A stretch of DNA of 64,000 bases from contig NC_067203.1 in NCBI RefSeq assembly GCF_026262505.1, forward strand, positions 16,752,392 through 16,816,391, written 5' to 3'. The position numbers and the translations under genes are program-made. The notes below the pieces were generated by a model. The model made no database searches. It saw nothing but the letters and a program-made list of their open reading frames with translations, and was not told the DNA's origin. Positions 10,180 to 20,975 of this stretch are shown here, piece by piece (position 1 is the first letter of the stretch; every line of letters begins with the position of its first letter). Origin of the DNA: Trichomonas vaginalis G3. Lineage: Eukaryota; Parabasalia; Trichomonadida; Trichomonadidae.

Positions 10180-10425
10180 ATGCCAAGCGAAACAGGTGTT
10201 TTTGAGGGAAATCATAAAGGAGAATTTTCGGGGAAAATTGTTGGTGAATTTAATGGGTCTTTCAAAGGGAAAATGACTGGAAAGCTGTTAATTGAAAATT
10301 TTGAGGTTTTTAATGGGACATTAGATGGCGAAATGACAGGTCATTTTATTGGAGAGCTTGATGGATTTGGGTATGGAGAATTTAATGGCACTCTTACAGG
10401 CAAGTTAGATGAATCAAGAACATAA
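10180..10425 (+). CDS. Small four-residue glycine-repeat protein (possible beta-solenoid)
   Basis: I start it at the ATG at 10180 (81 residues); the frame is open a little further upstream but without an ATG. From residue 5 on, glycine falls at nearly every fourth position in a pattern of residue-hydrophobic-residue-Gly: FEG, HKG, FSG, IVG, FNG, FKG, MTG, then after one lapse FNG, LDG, MTG, FIG, LDG, YG, FNG, LTG. About fifteen units are seen. Alternating hydrophobic and glycine positions suggest stacked short beta strands, as in bactofilin-like or pentapeptide-like solenoids. I do not recognise the family. Repeat regularity argues strongly that it is a real, selected protein. Confidence 0.65.
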   Translation: MPSETGVFEGNHKGEFSGKIVGEFNGSFKGKMTGKLLIENFEVFNGTLDGEMTGHFIGELDGFGYGEFNGTLTGKLDESRT

Positions 10426-12520
10426 TTTAATTAATCAAGTTTAATTTGAAGATATCTCGTTTTGTTTTCCCTAATACTTCGAGACATTGTTGTTTCGAAC
10501 TCCAAAATTTATACTTGAAGTCTTTTATGAAAATAATTAGTTTTCTTATCAAACAGCAAATACAAGCATATTCACTAACATAATTATGTTACAGTATGAA
10601 AGGTAAATCATTAAGAATGTGATTCCAAAAATCTCATATAAATTAATCCGAAGCACAGCCCGCTCTTATTCTATATGTATATTACTAATAAAGAATTAAC
10701 TTGATTAAGGCTTAATTTTTTTAACTCCTTAAATTACAAAATCTCGAAACTAAAATCACTTTAGAGGCGAGATGGAATGGTTGCATGCATATGTTCATTA
10801 AAATTACTATCTCGTTCATCTCCTTATAATTCTTAGATATCTAGTAAATATCACTCAAAAAAAAAAACGAATAGAATCATTCTATTCTATGAACTAATTA
10901 CATATTCATGCTGAGCAAGTCAATACTTATTGTATTAAAAATATCGATATGTAAGTTAATTTTTCGATCATCAACGAAAACAATGCAAAATTGAGTCTTA
11001 TGAATATAAAAAAAAACATTATATCTATGATAAGAGTGAACCATAAAGGTGTTAATATCAAAGGTTTAGAAATAGAAATAAAAATTGAGTGTCGATGGAA
11101 AAAATGCCAAAGATTCTTCACATATAGGTTCCAATATATGTTATATGATGAATCGAAATGTCGTTCTAATACAATCCTTGATTGAGAGGTTACCCTCAAT
11201 TTTTGACTTTTGCAACTTTTTCATGACCCCCTACCCAGGTATCTAAAATACCATTTATCGCCTGAAAAGCACCCTTAATTTATGCCAATTGACAAAATAA
11301 AGATATGTTTAGAATGCTGATATGATGGAGAATCATGCTGCATCATTATTGGCCAGCAATATATAATATTTAAGAAATCTACGAGATTATCTGATTTCAT
11401 GAAACTCAATGTATACTAAGTTTCAGACTTTGAAATTTTAACATGTTGATATGGGTACATAGGGTTTATGATTCCAGTCATTTATTTAAAAAATTACAAA
11501 AATGAATTAATATGATGTGAGTAACAATGGTAATAAACGCTTAATTACTAATATATTATTTCTTGGTAGGAATGAAATGTTTTGGTGACATTTATAGAAG
11601 TTAAGCTGAGAATCAAAAATGCAAAAATTATTTTAAATATTACAAGCATTATTTGATGTCATTGAGTTTAGAGTCGTGTAGATATATGAGTACAATATGT
11701 TATTGATGTATATATGCAATAATTGTGAAAATGAAATGTGAATCTCAAGATGAGTTGCATGTTACTGCGCTATAATTTGAATTCAATACGTACATAACAT
11801 TACTAAATGTATTTTAAGATAATACAAAAAATTAAGCTTGCAAAAAGATATCGAAATGTAATTTTCATTAGATTCAAAGTTCTGAATAGATTTTGATTTT
11901 AACTATTGATGAGTTTGTCAAACCTCTATAATAATAGAATGTAGAACTAATTAAATATAATTAATAAAAAAATACAAATTTAAGTGATATTATAAGAGAT
12001 ATATGTGATGTTACCAATATGATATGATATTGGAGAACTGATAGAATTGTGATGTGAGACTAAATATGATTTTATTATGAATAGGAGAATAATATTAGAA
12101 GAATTTCTTGAATTTAATGTATCTGAATATGTAATTGGGCATATATTCTATATATATATTGGTAGGTTAACTAGAAATAAGAAGATGAAAGATTGTTAAT
12201 GAATAATATGAGATTAAGCGAAAATATATTGTTCTAATAGATGAGTGTTGAGATCCAATATATATGAAGAGGGATATGTGAGAGGAAATATGTATATTTA
12301 ATAAAATAAGCGATGAGAGAAAAAATAACAAAGATTTATATGAAATTTTGAGTATTGAAAAAGCTCGATTAGTGATTTTATGTCTGTTAAAGGAATAGAT
12401 ATTCTAGGAGAAAGATAAATTGAATTAAAGAAGAATAAAAAAAGTTGATTAAGATTGATAAAAATATTGAATTGTATGACAATGGAAAGAAGGAATAAAT
12501 TGGTGTTGGTATGACGGTAT
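10426..12520. other. Gene-poor spacer with a C-depleted tract
   Basis: No convincing gene in 2.1 kb. A lone GGGTGC-type end with a TTAA (11275-11278, reading GCACCCTTAA on the plus strand) resembles the ends of the TTAA-bounded elements further right, with no partner found nearby. From about 11950 to 12480 the plus strand has very few C and many G (for example 2 C and some 17 G in 12241-12300). Confidence 0.5.
11266..11278. repeat. Solo end of a TTAA-bounded element
   Basis: The plus strand ends in AAAAGCACCCTTAA, the same outer sequence as the right ends of the elements at 37796 and 40568. No matching left end (TTAAGGGTGC) was found within 1.5 kb, so this is probably a truncated or old copy. 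Confidence 0.4.
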
Positions 12521-12868
12521 CATTTCGGGAGACATTGCCTCTGCATGTCTCCCAGAATGAGACAATCTTCTGCAATCAGAATGTGATTGCAAAACTTTGA
12601 CCGACAAGAGTGTATTGTGCACTCCTGTCGGTCGCAGTGTCTCATTCTGGGAGACATTGCCTCTGCATGTCTCCCAGAATGGAACAATGTTCCGCATTGA
12701 TAACTTGAACGCGGAAGTTTGACCGACAAGAGTGTATTGTGCACTCCTGTCGGTCGCAGTGTCTCATTCTGGGAGACATTGCCTCTGCATGTCTCCCAGA
12801 ATGGAACAATGTTCCGCATTGATAACTTGAACGCGGAAGTTTGACCGACAAGAGTGCATTATCCAATC
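12521..12868. repeat. 122-bp tandem repeat made of consecutive hairpins
   Basis: The same unit starts (CCGACAAGAGTG) at 12601, 12723 and 12845, an exact 122-bp period, with a diverged partial unit before it. Each unit contains: (i) an inverted repeat with arms CATTCTGGGAGACAT and ATGTCTCCCAGAATG around a 9-base loop (12643-12681 and 12765-12803; a variant at 12521-12559); (ii) arms CCGACAAGAGTG and CACTCCTGTCGG with one mismatch; (iii) arms TTCCGC and GCGGAA, replaced in the first unit by TGCAATCA and TGATTGCA. The two later units are almost identical. The block is far richer in G+C than its surroundings. Open frames across it change from unit to unit because 122 is not divisible by three, so it is not a coding repeat. 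Confidence 0.9.
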
Positions 12869-13390
12869 TTTTTTGTCATATACCTCAACCCACAAAGACA
12901 AAACCTTACATAAAATAGGTAAACTTTGGTTTTCACTTAATAATGTTTATTTTTAATTTTTTGTTCTTTATATAACTTTTTCTTCAACTAAACTATTTTA
13001 CAGACTCTACTGAGCTATCCTCACATATATACCTGTGACAATAACACATATATACTCCCTTCATATTCTGATCTCATGACATATTACAGCACAAACTATA
13101 ATTATATAACATACCTCATAAAGTCTGATTTTACCCCTATCTAAGCGTTCAAAACCTATTTTCCCCGCGTAATCTGATTCTTCAGGTTCCGCTGATTCGA
13201 TTTCTGCTGTCAGATCGTGAAAGGAAAATATTAAGTTGTGTATTTTGTGTTTATCTCATTGTTCAAAACCTATTTTATTGTTTTTGAAGCCCAGAATTAG
13301 ATGCCAATCGAGGATAATTAATTGAATAGGCAAAATAATATTTGCAAAGTTTTAAATTTAAAAATATGGTTTATGATAAAATAAAGTAGT
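12869..13390. other. Left flank of the Polinton, no gene seen
   Basis: Non-coding AT-rich DNA between the hairpin array and the element. No target-site duplication matching the right flank could be found: the six bases outside the left end (AGTAGT) differ from those outside the right end (TCCATT). Confidence 0.5.
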
Positions 13391-13655
13391 ATATGAGTGC
13401 GGGTTGTGTGACTTTTTTTGTAAACGTAAGAATTCATACAATATTGAACGATTTTGTATCATTTTTTTTTACATATGAAGTAAAAAATGTATGATTCTTA
13501 CGGTTTTTATTCTTACGTTTTTGAATAAATCAAGATTTAAAAATTTTCAAAATTGTAAGACATTTACACTCAACCCATACATAATGAAATAAAAAATAAA
13601 AAATAAAAATTTTAAAAAATAAACTTTAAAAATTCATGTCTTACATTTTTTGAAT
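13391..13655 (+). repeat. Left terminal inverted repeat of the Polinton
   Basis: It begins ATATGAGTGCGGGTTGTG and is matched base for base by the reverse complement of 29648-29911 except for one extra T in a run. Inside the first few bases lies AGTGCGGG, so the 5'-AG typical of Polinton ends may be the true terminus at 13395. It contains several copies of CGTAAGAAT or its complement. Its inner edge lies 24 bp before the first inward gene. Confidence 0.95.
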
Positions 13656-13679
13656 CATATATTTTTTATTTTGTATGAA

Positions 13680-14786
13680 ATGAGCGTCAAAACTAACAGC
13701 GTTAAAAAATTGGGATTCACAAATGAGGAAATAAAGGAAATATTAGAGGAAGCGGGTTATGAAGTTGATAAATATTATTTAAGAAATTGTCAAAAATTTG
13801 CCGAGTTTTTAAATGAGTTTGATTATGATGGAAAAATGAATAAAAATGATGTTATAAATTTCTTATATCCCACATCTAAAGAAGAAAAACCTAAAGAACC
13901 TGATGTTTTCCCTGAATATTATGAAGAACGAATTAAAGATGATGAATATGATGAAATTGAAAGACTGGAAAAAATAAGAGATGAAATAGATGAAAAAATT
14001 AAGGAATTAAGAGAAGTTGAAAAATATAATGAAAATGAAGTAGAGGGTTTAATGAATATCCCAGCTTCAGAATCAGAAGTTCAGAAATCTCATGAAGAAA
14101 GATATAAAAATTATGTCTTAGAATCAACACAAAATTTATTAGATGGTGAAATAGATGAAACACTTTCAGAAGAAGGAACTAAATTTATTCGTAAACATAA
14201 GTTACAATTTATTGATAATGAAGAATACCCTTGTATATTACTTTCACCACCTTTAGATTCTGAGAAATTCAAAAAAGCTCTTAAAAACGTGACATATGCA
14301 ACTAATACAATTAAGAAAGAAGATCATGATATTTACACAAATTATTATTTAAATAAATGCACAGGTGTTGATAAAGTTTTTGATTTATTAGATAAAATAT
14401 CAAAAGAAACCATTGGAACCTATAAAATTTTGTGTGATTGTGGTTTCATTATTGAAGATACCAATAATGTTTTATATGAAAGAACAGCACCGAAGGAAGA
14501 TGAAGTTGAAAGGTCTATACCATTCGTTATTAAGAACATAAAAGATATGAAAACATATAAACATTATATTTATTCATTTATTTCAGAAAAAATGGAAGCA
14601 ACCCATAAAACATCTTCTCATCATTTTATAGCTATTCATACATTCCTTTTCAAAGTTGTGAAATTAAATAAGACAGGAATTAGATTTAATGTATCAGGGT
14701 ATGCATTCTTGAGTAAATTAAAATGTATTCGTCACGTCGCCGATGATAAAAATTTATGTATTCTTAATTCATTTTATGGACTTTAA
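13680..14786 (+). CDS. Polinton protein of unknown function (left-end gene)
   Basis: I start at the ATG at 13680, the first in frame outside the inverted repeat (368 residues). The N-terminal third is highly charged, with a coiled-coil-like stretch rich in Glu and Lys (about residues 85-140, for example EIERLEKIRDEIDEKIKELRE). The remainder has no domain I recognise; a CDCGF pair of cysteines lies near residue 258. The frame looks whole. As the first gene inside the left end it is probably transcribed from the inverted repeat. A DNA-binding or terminal-protein role would be a guess. Confidence 0.6.
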   Translation: MSVKTNSVKKLGFTNEEIKEILEEAGYEVDKYYLRNCQKFAEFLNEFDYDGKMNKNDVINFLYPTSKEEKPKEPDVFPEYYEERIKDDEYDEIERLEKIRDEIDEKIKELREVEKYNENEVEGLMNIPASESEVQKSHEERYKNYVLESTQNLLDGEIDETLSEEGTKFIRKHKLQFIDNEEYPCILLSPPLDSEKFKKALKNVTYATNTIKKEDHDIYTNYYLNKCTGVDKVFDLLDKISKETIGTYKILCDCGFIIEDTNNVLYERTAPKEDEVERSIPFVIKNIKDMKTYKHYIYSFISEKMEATHKTSSHHFIAIHTFLFKVVKLNKTGIRFNVSGYAFLSKLKCIRHVADDKNLCILNSFYGL

Positions 14787-14835
14787 TAAATAAACATTAT
14801 TTTTATTTATTTTTTTTAATTTTTTTCTTACATAA

Positions 14836-17800
14836 ATGAACAAAAACGGAACAGCTAAAATGAATGATAATCAAATTAGAGCAGAAGGTAGAAGGTTATT
14901 TAAACGCTTCTATAACATTCCTGATGGTGTTAATCCTAAAACTCGTAGAAGCTATTTAAATGAAGCAATAGATGCATATGAAGGGTTTGACATTTCATCA
15001 GAAAGTGAGAGATTAGCGAGAATGTTAAATGTTAATATTGATTTCTATTATTGTGATCCTCAACCAGAAGACGTGGACATAAATAAGGTAGACTTTCCAT
15101 TAGTGGAATCAATAATGATAGATCCAGAATTTGAAACAGTAAATATTTTATTAACACAGAGTCCATGTGGAAAACTTCACGCTGACAGAATAACAGACGT
15201 TGAAGCACTCACCGGCTATAAAGTTTGTCCATATTGTAAAGAAGAAGTTTATTCTATTCGCGATGATCCAGAAAGGAAAAACCAAAGAAGATTTTTAAAG
15301 CATTGTGAGAAATGTAAAGAAAATAATGGAAGATTAATTCAAGACGTTCAATTGCAAAAGACACAGCAACCATATGCACCACATATTACGAAACAGAAGA
15401 TATATCAGTGGTTATTAGCTCACAATTTGCAGGAATATTAATCAACCGACAAGATATTATATTACTTTTGACTTTGAAACATTAGAGACTAAAGAAGAAT
15501 TACAACTTTCTGAGTGTGCAACTTTGAACGCTTACTTAAAACCATTCATGGTATCATCAACGGTTAAATTAAATGATAAAACATATACGAGGAATTTTTG
15601 CTTAACTTCGAGTGATTCTTTTATTTCTGATTGGATTGAGTTTTTATTTTCAACCTGTTCATTAGTTGCTAAATCAAATATTGAACAATATGAAGAATTA
15701 TTGAAGCCGCAAACGGTGGGGACTTTGTCTCATACATTAAATGAAAAACAGAAGGAAGCATTTAAAGAACTTCTAGATGAGGAATTTAATAAAGTGAATA
15801 TCATAGGTTTTAATTCGGGAAAGTTTGATTTAAATTTAATTCTTCATGATTTAAACACTGCAAAATGGAAATAAAATCAATGCTGGGTTCATCTTCACAA
15901 TTTAAGCAAATCATTGTAAAGAAAACAAACGTTCCATATGAATTGAGATTTATTGACATCAGAAATTATATAGCGGGTGGGACATTAGACCAATTCACTC
16001 AAGATTTCGGAAACAATATATCACGTGTTAAATCCTTTTTCCCTATATCAATTCATCACATGGGAAAATTACGAAGAAGAATTATATAAAGTGGAACCAT
16101 TCACGAAAGATTCATTTTATTCAGCATTAACTCAAGAAACTATATCAGATAGTGATTATCAAATATATCTCAATGATGCTAAAAAACTTTAAGAATAGAT
16201 TAGAATATTTTATTCATTATTGCAATAAAGATGTTGAAATTATGATTGACCCAATTGATAAAATTATTGAAGAAACATTTGTTTATAAAATTGATATGCT
16301 TCATAATCTTTCTTTATCATCGAATGCTTCAATGATTCGTTACGCTTTAGCATATAAAGACTTTAATCCTAATAAAAAATATCCTGAGGAAGAGATAGAA
16401 TCATGTTTTGAATTAACGAAAAAGTATTGGAAATATAAAATTGAATCATATAAGAAACAAGATGAAAAAGCAGAAAGGGATAGTAAAAATAATGTTTCAA
16501 TGGATGATTTTCAATACTATCACGATTTAATTCTTTCATCTAAATGCAAAATGTGTGGTAAAGCGTTTACATATGCAAATAAACCAACATTGGATAGAAT
16601 CGATAATGAAAAACCACATACCAAAGAAAATTGTCAGTTAATGTGTTGTTATTGCAATGTCGTAAAATCATAAAGATGAAGGATGATTTCAACGTTTAAG
16701 ATAATCATTTAAGAAAATTATGCATTAAAATATAATTTACCAATGACTTTAGATTCAGTTGAAGCTTATCACATTCTCCGTAATGGAATTACTGGTGGTC
16801 TATCAAATGTTCAACATAGAGTAAATCTTAAAGGAATCACGCACATTAATAAACTTTCATATAATCCAGAAACTAAAACTGTATCAAATGAGGACACTTC
16901 CAACATTATGACTCATTTCGTTGGTGTTGATTTTAATTCATTATATCCTTCATCATTTTCATCTAATCCTCATGATTTCATTCAATATACTGACCATAAA
17001 ATGTATATGCTGGGAAGATTGAATGGTGTTATCATTTGTGATACAGCAACAAAGAAAGCAAAAGCATTGGGAATTATTAGAAAGAAAAATACTTTATTCG
17101 TGGCTGAAGTAAAGGGTCACATTGATGAAAAATACATTAATGATTACATAAACTTTTTACCGATAATAAGAAACTTAGATATTATCACAGATGAAAAAAC
17201 AATTGGTAGTTTTATGTATAATTACATGAAATCAAACAATCTACCAGTTGACCAGAAACAGAGGAAATTAACTCAGTTAGCATCAACACACAACCAATAT
17301 CAACCATTTTCTTCTTATTATCTTTGGTATCTAATCGACAGATTTCATTTTATCATTGATGACATTCAATCAATTTTAACATTTACTAAAAACACTTGTT
17401 TTAATGAATTTGCGAACAAATTTATGAACGAAAGACAAAAGGCTGAATTAGAAGGAAATAAAGGAAAAATTTTATTTTGCAAGATTTCACTTAATGGATC
17501 ATATGGTTACGATGCAATGAATACACAAAATTACGCAAAGACTAAAATAATGAATGCACAGAAGGCACGCATTGCATGTATGTCAAATAAGTTTAAAAAC
17601 ATAAGAGAAATAGGTGAGGATACATATCAAGTGATGCTCAAAGATAGATTTTATAGATGTGAAACATGTTTACAAGAGGCATTCTTTACTTTAGATAATG
17701 CTAAATACTGGTATTTGGTTTTCATTTATGATTTTATGTATAAATGTATGAATGTTAATCGTTTTCATTTCATTGAAGGTGATACTGATTCATCTTATTG

Positions 17801-18308
17801 GGCAATCGCTGGCGATCCAAGTCTTCCTAACACTCAAGCATTTCAAGCAATTGTTACCGATAAACAATTTTATGAAAAAAACATTTTCAAATTCGCACCA
17901 TTTGATTTCTTCTGTTTTGATGAGAAATTTAAACCTAAATTAAAGAATAAAGTTGAAGAAAAAGCACATGAGAAGAAGTTATTGGGTTTAGCAATTGAGA
18001 AACAAGGTGATAACATGGTTGCTTTATGCCCCAAGTGTTATACATCATTCAACGGTTCAATTGATGGAAGTGATTTTAAAAAGATTGCACAAAAAATGAA
18101 AGGTGTTAGTTTAAGGCAAAATAAACAATTAACACCTAAAAATTATTTGGATATAATAAATGATAAAGTGATATTTGATGGTCAGAATATTAATTTACAA
18201 CTTAAAAACGGGTCAATGACTCGCTTAACAATCGGTAAGACTGCATTAACAGGAGCACACACTAAGGCTGTATGTTGTGAAAATGGATGTTGTATGCCAT
18301 TTATTTAA
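14836..18308 (+). pseudogene. Polinton protein-primed DNA polymerase B, broken
   Basis: This 3.5-kb stretch carries the parts of a protein-primed family B polymerase in order: an N-terminal part with a four-cysteine cluster (CPYC and CEKC), an exonuclease-like part (IIGFNSGKFDLNLIL), an inserted zinc/HNH-like segment (about 16546-16670, CKMCGK ... LDRIDNEK ... CCYCN), and the polymerase domain with motif A (DFNSLYPS, near 16930), motif B region (KISLNGSYGYDA) and motif C (GDTDSS, near 17785). Such enzymes copy Polinton DNA from a protein primer at the inverted ends. The reading frame is broken at about four places. Confidence 0.9.
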
Positions 18309-18437
18309 TACAATTTGAAATTTTATTTTTAAAAAAAATGGGATTCACAAATGAGACAAAAGGAACCGTTAATGATGGTTTTGATTCTTGATCAAAGAGG
18401 TGGACACCCTTAAAACACTTATTTTATTTTTATATAA

Positions 18438-19939
18438 ATGAATAGCGTAGATTTAAAAAATTTAATTGATGATTTAGTATTTAATCAAAATTTTCTTGAT
18501 TATTACGATTTAAAAGCATATCTCCAAAAATATGATGAAAATATAATGGGTGATGATATGGAATATTATTATCCATATTATAAAAATGAAATTTTGAAAT
18601 ATCATGATAAAATAATTTCTAAAATTAAAGACAAAATTAAAAATAATGAATATATAAAGGGAAAAACTAAATCACAACTTAAACAATTGAAAGATTTCAA
18701 AAATAAAGTATTAACAGAAGAAGATATTGATGAATTATATAATTTATATAATCCCGAGCCGCAAAAAACAAAGATGCAAAACACCCAAGTCCTTCAGACC
18801 ATAAGTGATGCACAAGCTTTAATTTATGATTCATTAGTTAAACCACACTCAGCCCGACTTTTAAATGAAGATCAACTTTTGGAATTCATCCTTCAACATA
18901 GACGCGAAGCAGGAAAGTATATCAAACCTTTATATACAGCATATTTAAAACAAATGAATAGAATACATCCGGAATTAATGAAAGGAGGAATGAAATCCAA
19001 AATCAAAGCAGATAAAATTAAACCACTTGCAACACCAAAACCTCCAACAGTAGTACCTCCTCCTTCAGTTAATCCTTCATCATTCACTTTATTATATCCA
19101 TTTCAAACATTAAAGAAGCAAAAAGATTTTAAAAGGGATTTCAAGATATTAAATAAACCAACTGACCCAAAAATTCAACCGTTAAAGGAAAAATTTAGTC
19201 GCCCCTCATTTGCACCATATCCATATTCATACGAAATCGATCATTTAGAATATTCAAAAGGAAACGTTACTTATTTATTTGCCATTAACATTAACACCAG
19301 ATATTTATATTGCATTCCAGTGAAAGGGAAAACAGAACAGGAAACAAGAAGAGCTATTCAATACTTACTAGATCATGAAAGAGTAGATAATATCAGGGTG
19401 ATGGTGATAAAGGATTTCAGGCAGCTATGGCTCATTATTTCCCACAAATTAATTTTTACTTTTCATCCTCTCCATATACGTTTCATAATAAAATAGTTGA
19501 TGCAGTAATGAGAACTCTTAGAGATGCGTTAGGGGTTAACGGTCAGATATACTGGGATGGAAATCATGACTCTATCATACAGCAGTTAGTATATTATTAC
19601 AATAATACATGGCATAGAACTATAAACATGAAACCAGTGGAAATGAAAAATGATATCTCAAAAGAATGGGAATATATTAGAAAGCAAATGGAAAGGTTAA
19701 ATGATGTTAAACGTGAACAAATTAATTCGGGGCTCATGAATTTTAAACAAGGAGATAAAGTTTTGATTCATCTCGATTATGGAAAAACTGATAAATCAAT
19801 GACAAAAAGAAGACGAAGATTTGACACAATAGCTGAATTTGTTAGATATATTAACGGCAATGCATTAGTTGAGGTTAACAATAAATTAATAGAAATTCCG
19901 ATTTATTTTATTACTCCATTATATTTAAATAATATTTAA
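18438..19939 (+). pseudogene. Polinton retroviral-type integrase, broken
   Basis: The N-terminal third is polar and Lys/Tyr-rich. It is followed by a proline-rich linker and an integrase-core-like region starting around 19205 (YSYEIDHLEYSKGN, then TRYLYCIPVKGKTEQET) and continuing with YYYNNTWHRTINMKPVEM, a pattern shared by Polinton and Ty3-type integrases near the end of the core. A basic C-terminal part (GDKVLIHLDYG ... MTKRRRRFD) resembles the DNA-binding tail. It would catalyse insertion of the element. About one break is visible. Confidence 0.82.
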
Positions 19940-19959
19940 TTTTTTTTATTTCGTAAGAA

Positions 19960-20232
19960 ATGAGTGACAACGAAGCAACCAAGAGTCCGGACGATGAATA
20001 TAAAAAGAAACTAAACAGAATTAAATCAAAAATATGCTATTATAAAAAGAAGCCGCAATGTGGTGGGGTTGAAAACGATCAAGAGAGGAAAGAAATAATC
20101 GAAAAATTAGAAACTTATCGTTCAATCATTAAACTGAGTGAAGCAAAAATAAAAGAATTTAATAGAATAAATAAATTGATTAGAAGAGATGAATTTAATA
20201 AAGATGAATTTTTAAACTCAATCCAAATTTAA
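19960..20232 (+). CDS. Small charged Polinton protein, unknown
   Basis: 90 residues, Lys/Glu/Ile-rich, predicted helical throughout (for example EIIEKLETYRSIIKLSEAKI), no recognised domain. The ATG is preceded by TTTCGTAAGAA, the same start-proximal motif seen before other genes of the element. It is the last gene of the plus-strand block. Confidence 0.5.
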   Translation: MSDNEATKSPDDEYKKKLNRIKSKICYYKKKPQCGGVENDQERKEIIEKLETYRSIIKLSEAKIKEFNRINKLIRRDEFNKDEFLNSIQI

Positions 20233-20411
20233 TTTTTATTCCTCATCTTCTTGGTTTTTGTGGTTTGTTGTTTTTTAATTTGTTCTTGCATCATTTTTAT
20301 CATTTCCTCCCTTGTTATGATTCGTGGTAAATTTTGAGCTTGTGTGTGGGGGGGGTATCCATTTATATAAAATTTGATGTTATCAGTTAATGAAAACATT
20401 AACGAAACCAT
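20229..20411 (-). CDS. Polinton mini-protein A with shared C-terminal tail
   Basis: 60 residues. The last third (IITREEMIKMMQEQIKK, then a KKMRNKN end) matches the tails of the next two small genes in pattern. The N-terminal half is unrelated to them. No domain recognised; function unknown. Confidence 0.45.
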   Translation of the reverse strand: MVSLMFSLTDNIKFYINGYPPHTQAQNLPRIITREEMIKMMQEQIKKQQTTKTKKMRNKN

Positions 20412-20518
20412 TAACGATAAAAATATATTTCCATGACTGTTGTCAAAATGTCATGTTGTCTCATTTTTTCAGAGAAGTTAATTGTCATGGTAGCAGTGAA
20501 ATAAAATTTTGTTATCAG

Positions 20519-20701
20519 TTATTTTATCATCATTTTATTAACTTCATCTTTAGTTAATAATTTGAATGGATTCGCTAATGTTCCACCTTGAGTCACAACA
20601 CTTGCCCCGGCTAATTGTGAAGAACCTGGGATAAGTACTCCATGAAATGATTTCATTGGTAACATTAATTTAGAAATAGTTGGCTTAATTAATTTTGTCA
20701 T
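20519..20701 (-). CDS. Polinton mini-protein B with shared C-terminal tail
   Basis: 60 residues: Pro/Gly/Ser-rich first part (KSFHGVLIPGSSQLAGASVV) and a tail FKLLTKDEVNKMMIK that aligns with FKLLTRQQLEKLLK in mini-protein C and IITREEMIKMM in A. A short TTATGATAAAAATAAAA-type leader precedes the ATG. Function unknown. Confidence 0.45.
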   Translation of the reverse strand: MTKLIKPTISKLMLPMKSFHGVLIPGSSQLAGASVVTQGGTLANPFKLLTKDEVNKMMIK

Positions 20702-20727
20702 TTATGATAAAAATAAAATTACATAAT

Positions 20728-20880
20728 TTAAATTTTTTTCTTTCTCATTTTCTCATCCTGTTTTGGTTTCAGCAACTTTTCAAGTTGTTGTCTTGTCAGT
20801 AACTTGAATTTTAACTTTGGATCAAATATTGGGTTTCCATCTTTATCTCTTCCAATAACACCATATGGTAGAATCTTCAT
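20728..20880 (-). CDS. Polinton mini-protein C with shared C-terminal tail
   Basis: 50 residues read from the ATG at 20880: MKILPYGVIGRDKDGNPIFD, then a tail with KFKLLTRQQLEKLLK and a basic KMRKKK end like that of mini-protein A. Too short for many gene finders but supported by the shared tail and by its place in a same-strand run of small genes. Function unknown. Confidence 0.5.
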   Translation of the reverse strand: MKILPYGVIGRDKDGNPIFDPKLKFKLLTRQQLEKLLKPKQDEKMRKKKI

Positions 20881-20975
20881 TTATACTAAAATAAAAATTT
20901 AAATTATACCGTTTGCTCTTTTGGAGCTCAGGACTTTCAGTCCGTTCTAAAGTTTGTTTCACAAACATTGAGCGT

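Noticed and set aside
12387-12866. Overlapping minus-strand open frames with repeated protein words over the hairpin array
   Set aside because: The repeat period of 122 bp is not a multiple of three and the frames shift between units; the repetition lies in the DNA, not in a protein.
12521-12868. CRISPR-like array
   Set aside because: Units are contiguous tandem repeats without unique spacers and the host is a eukaryote.
18398-18412. ACACCCTTAA inside the Polinton as another TTAA-element end
   Set aside because: The sequence lacks the GCACCC form and no partner end was found; probably chance.
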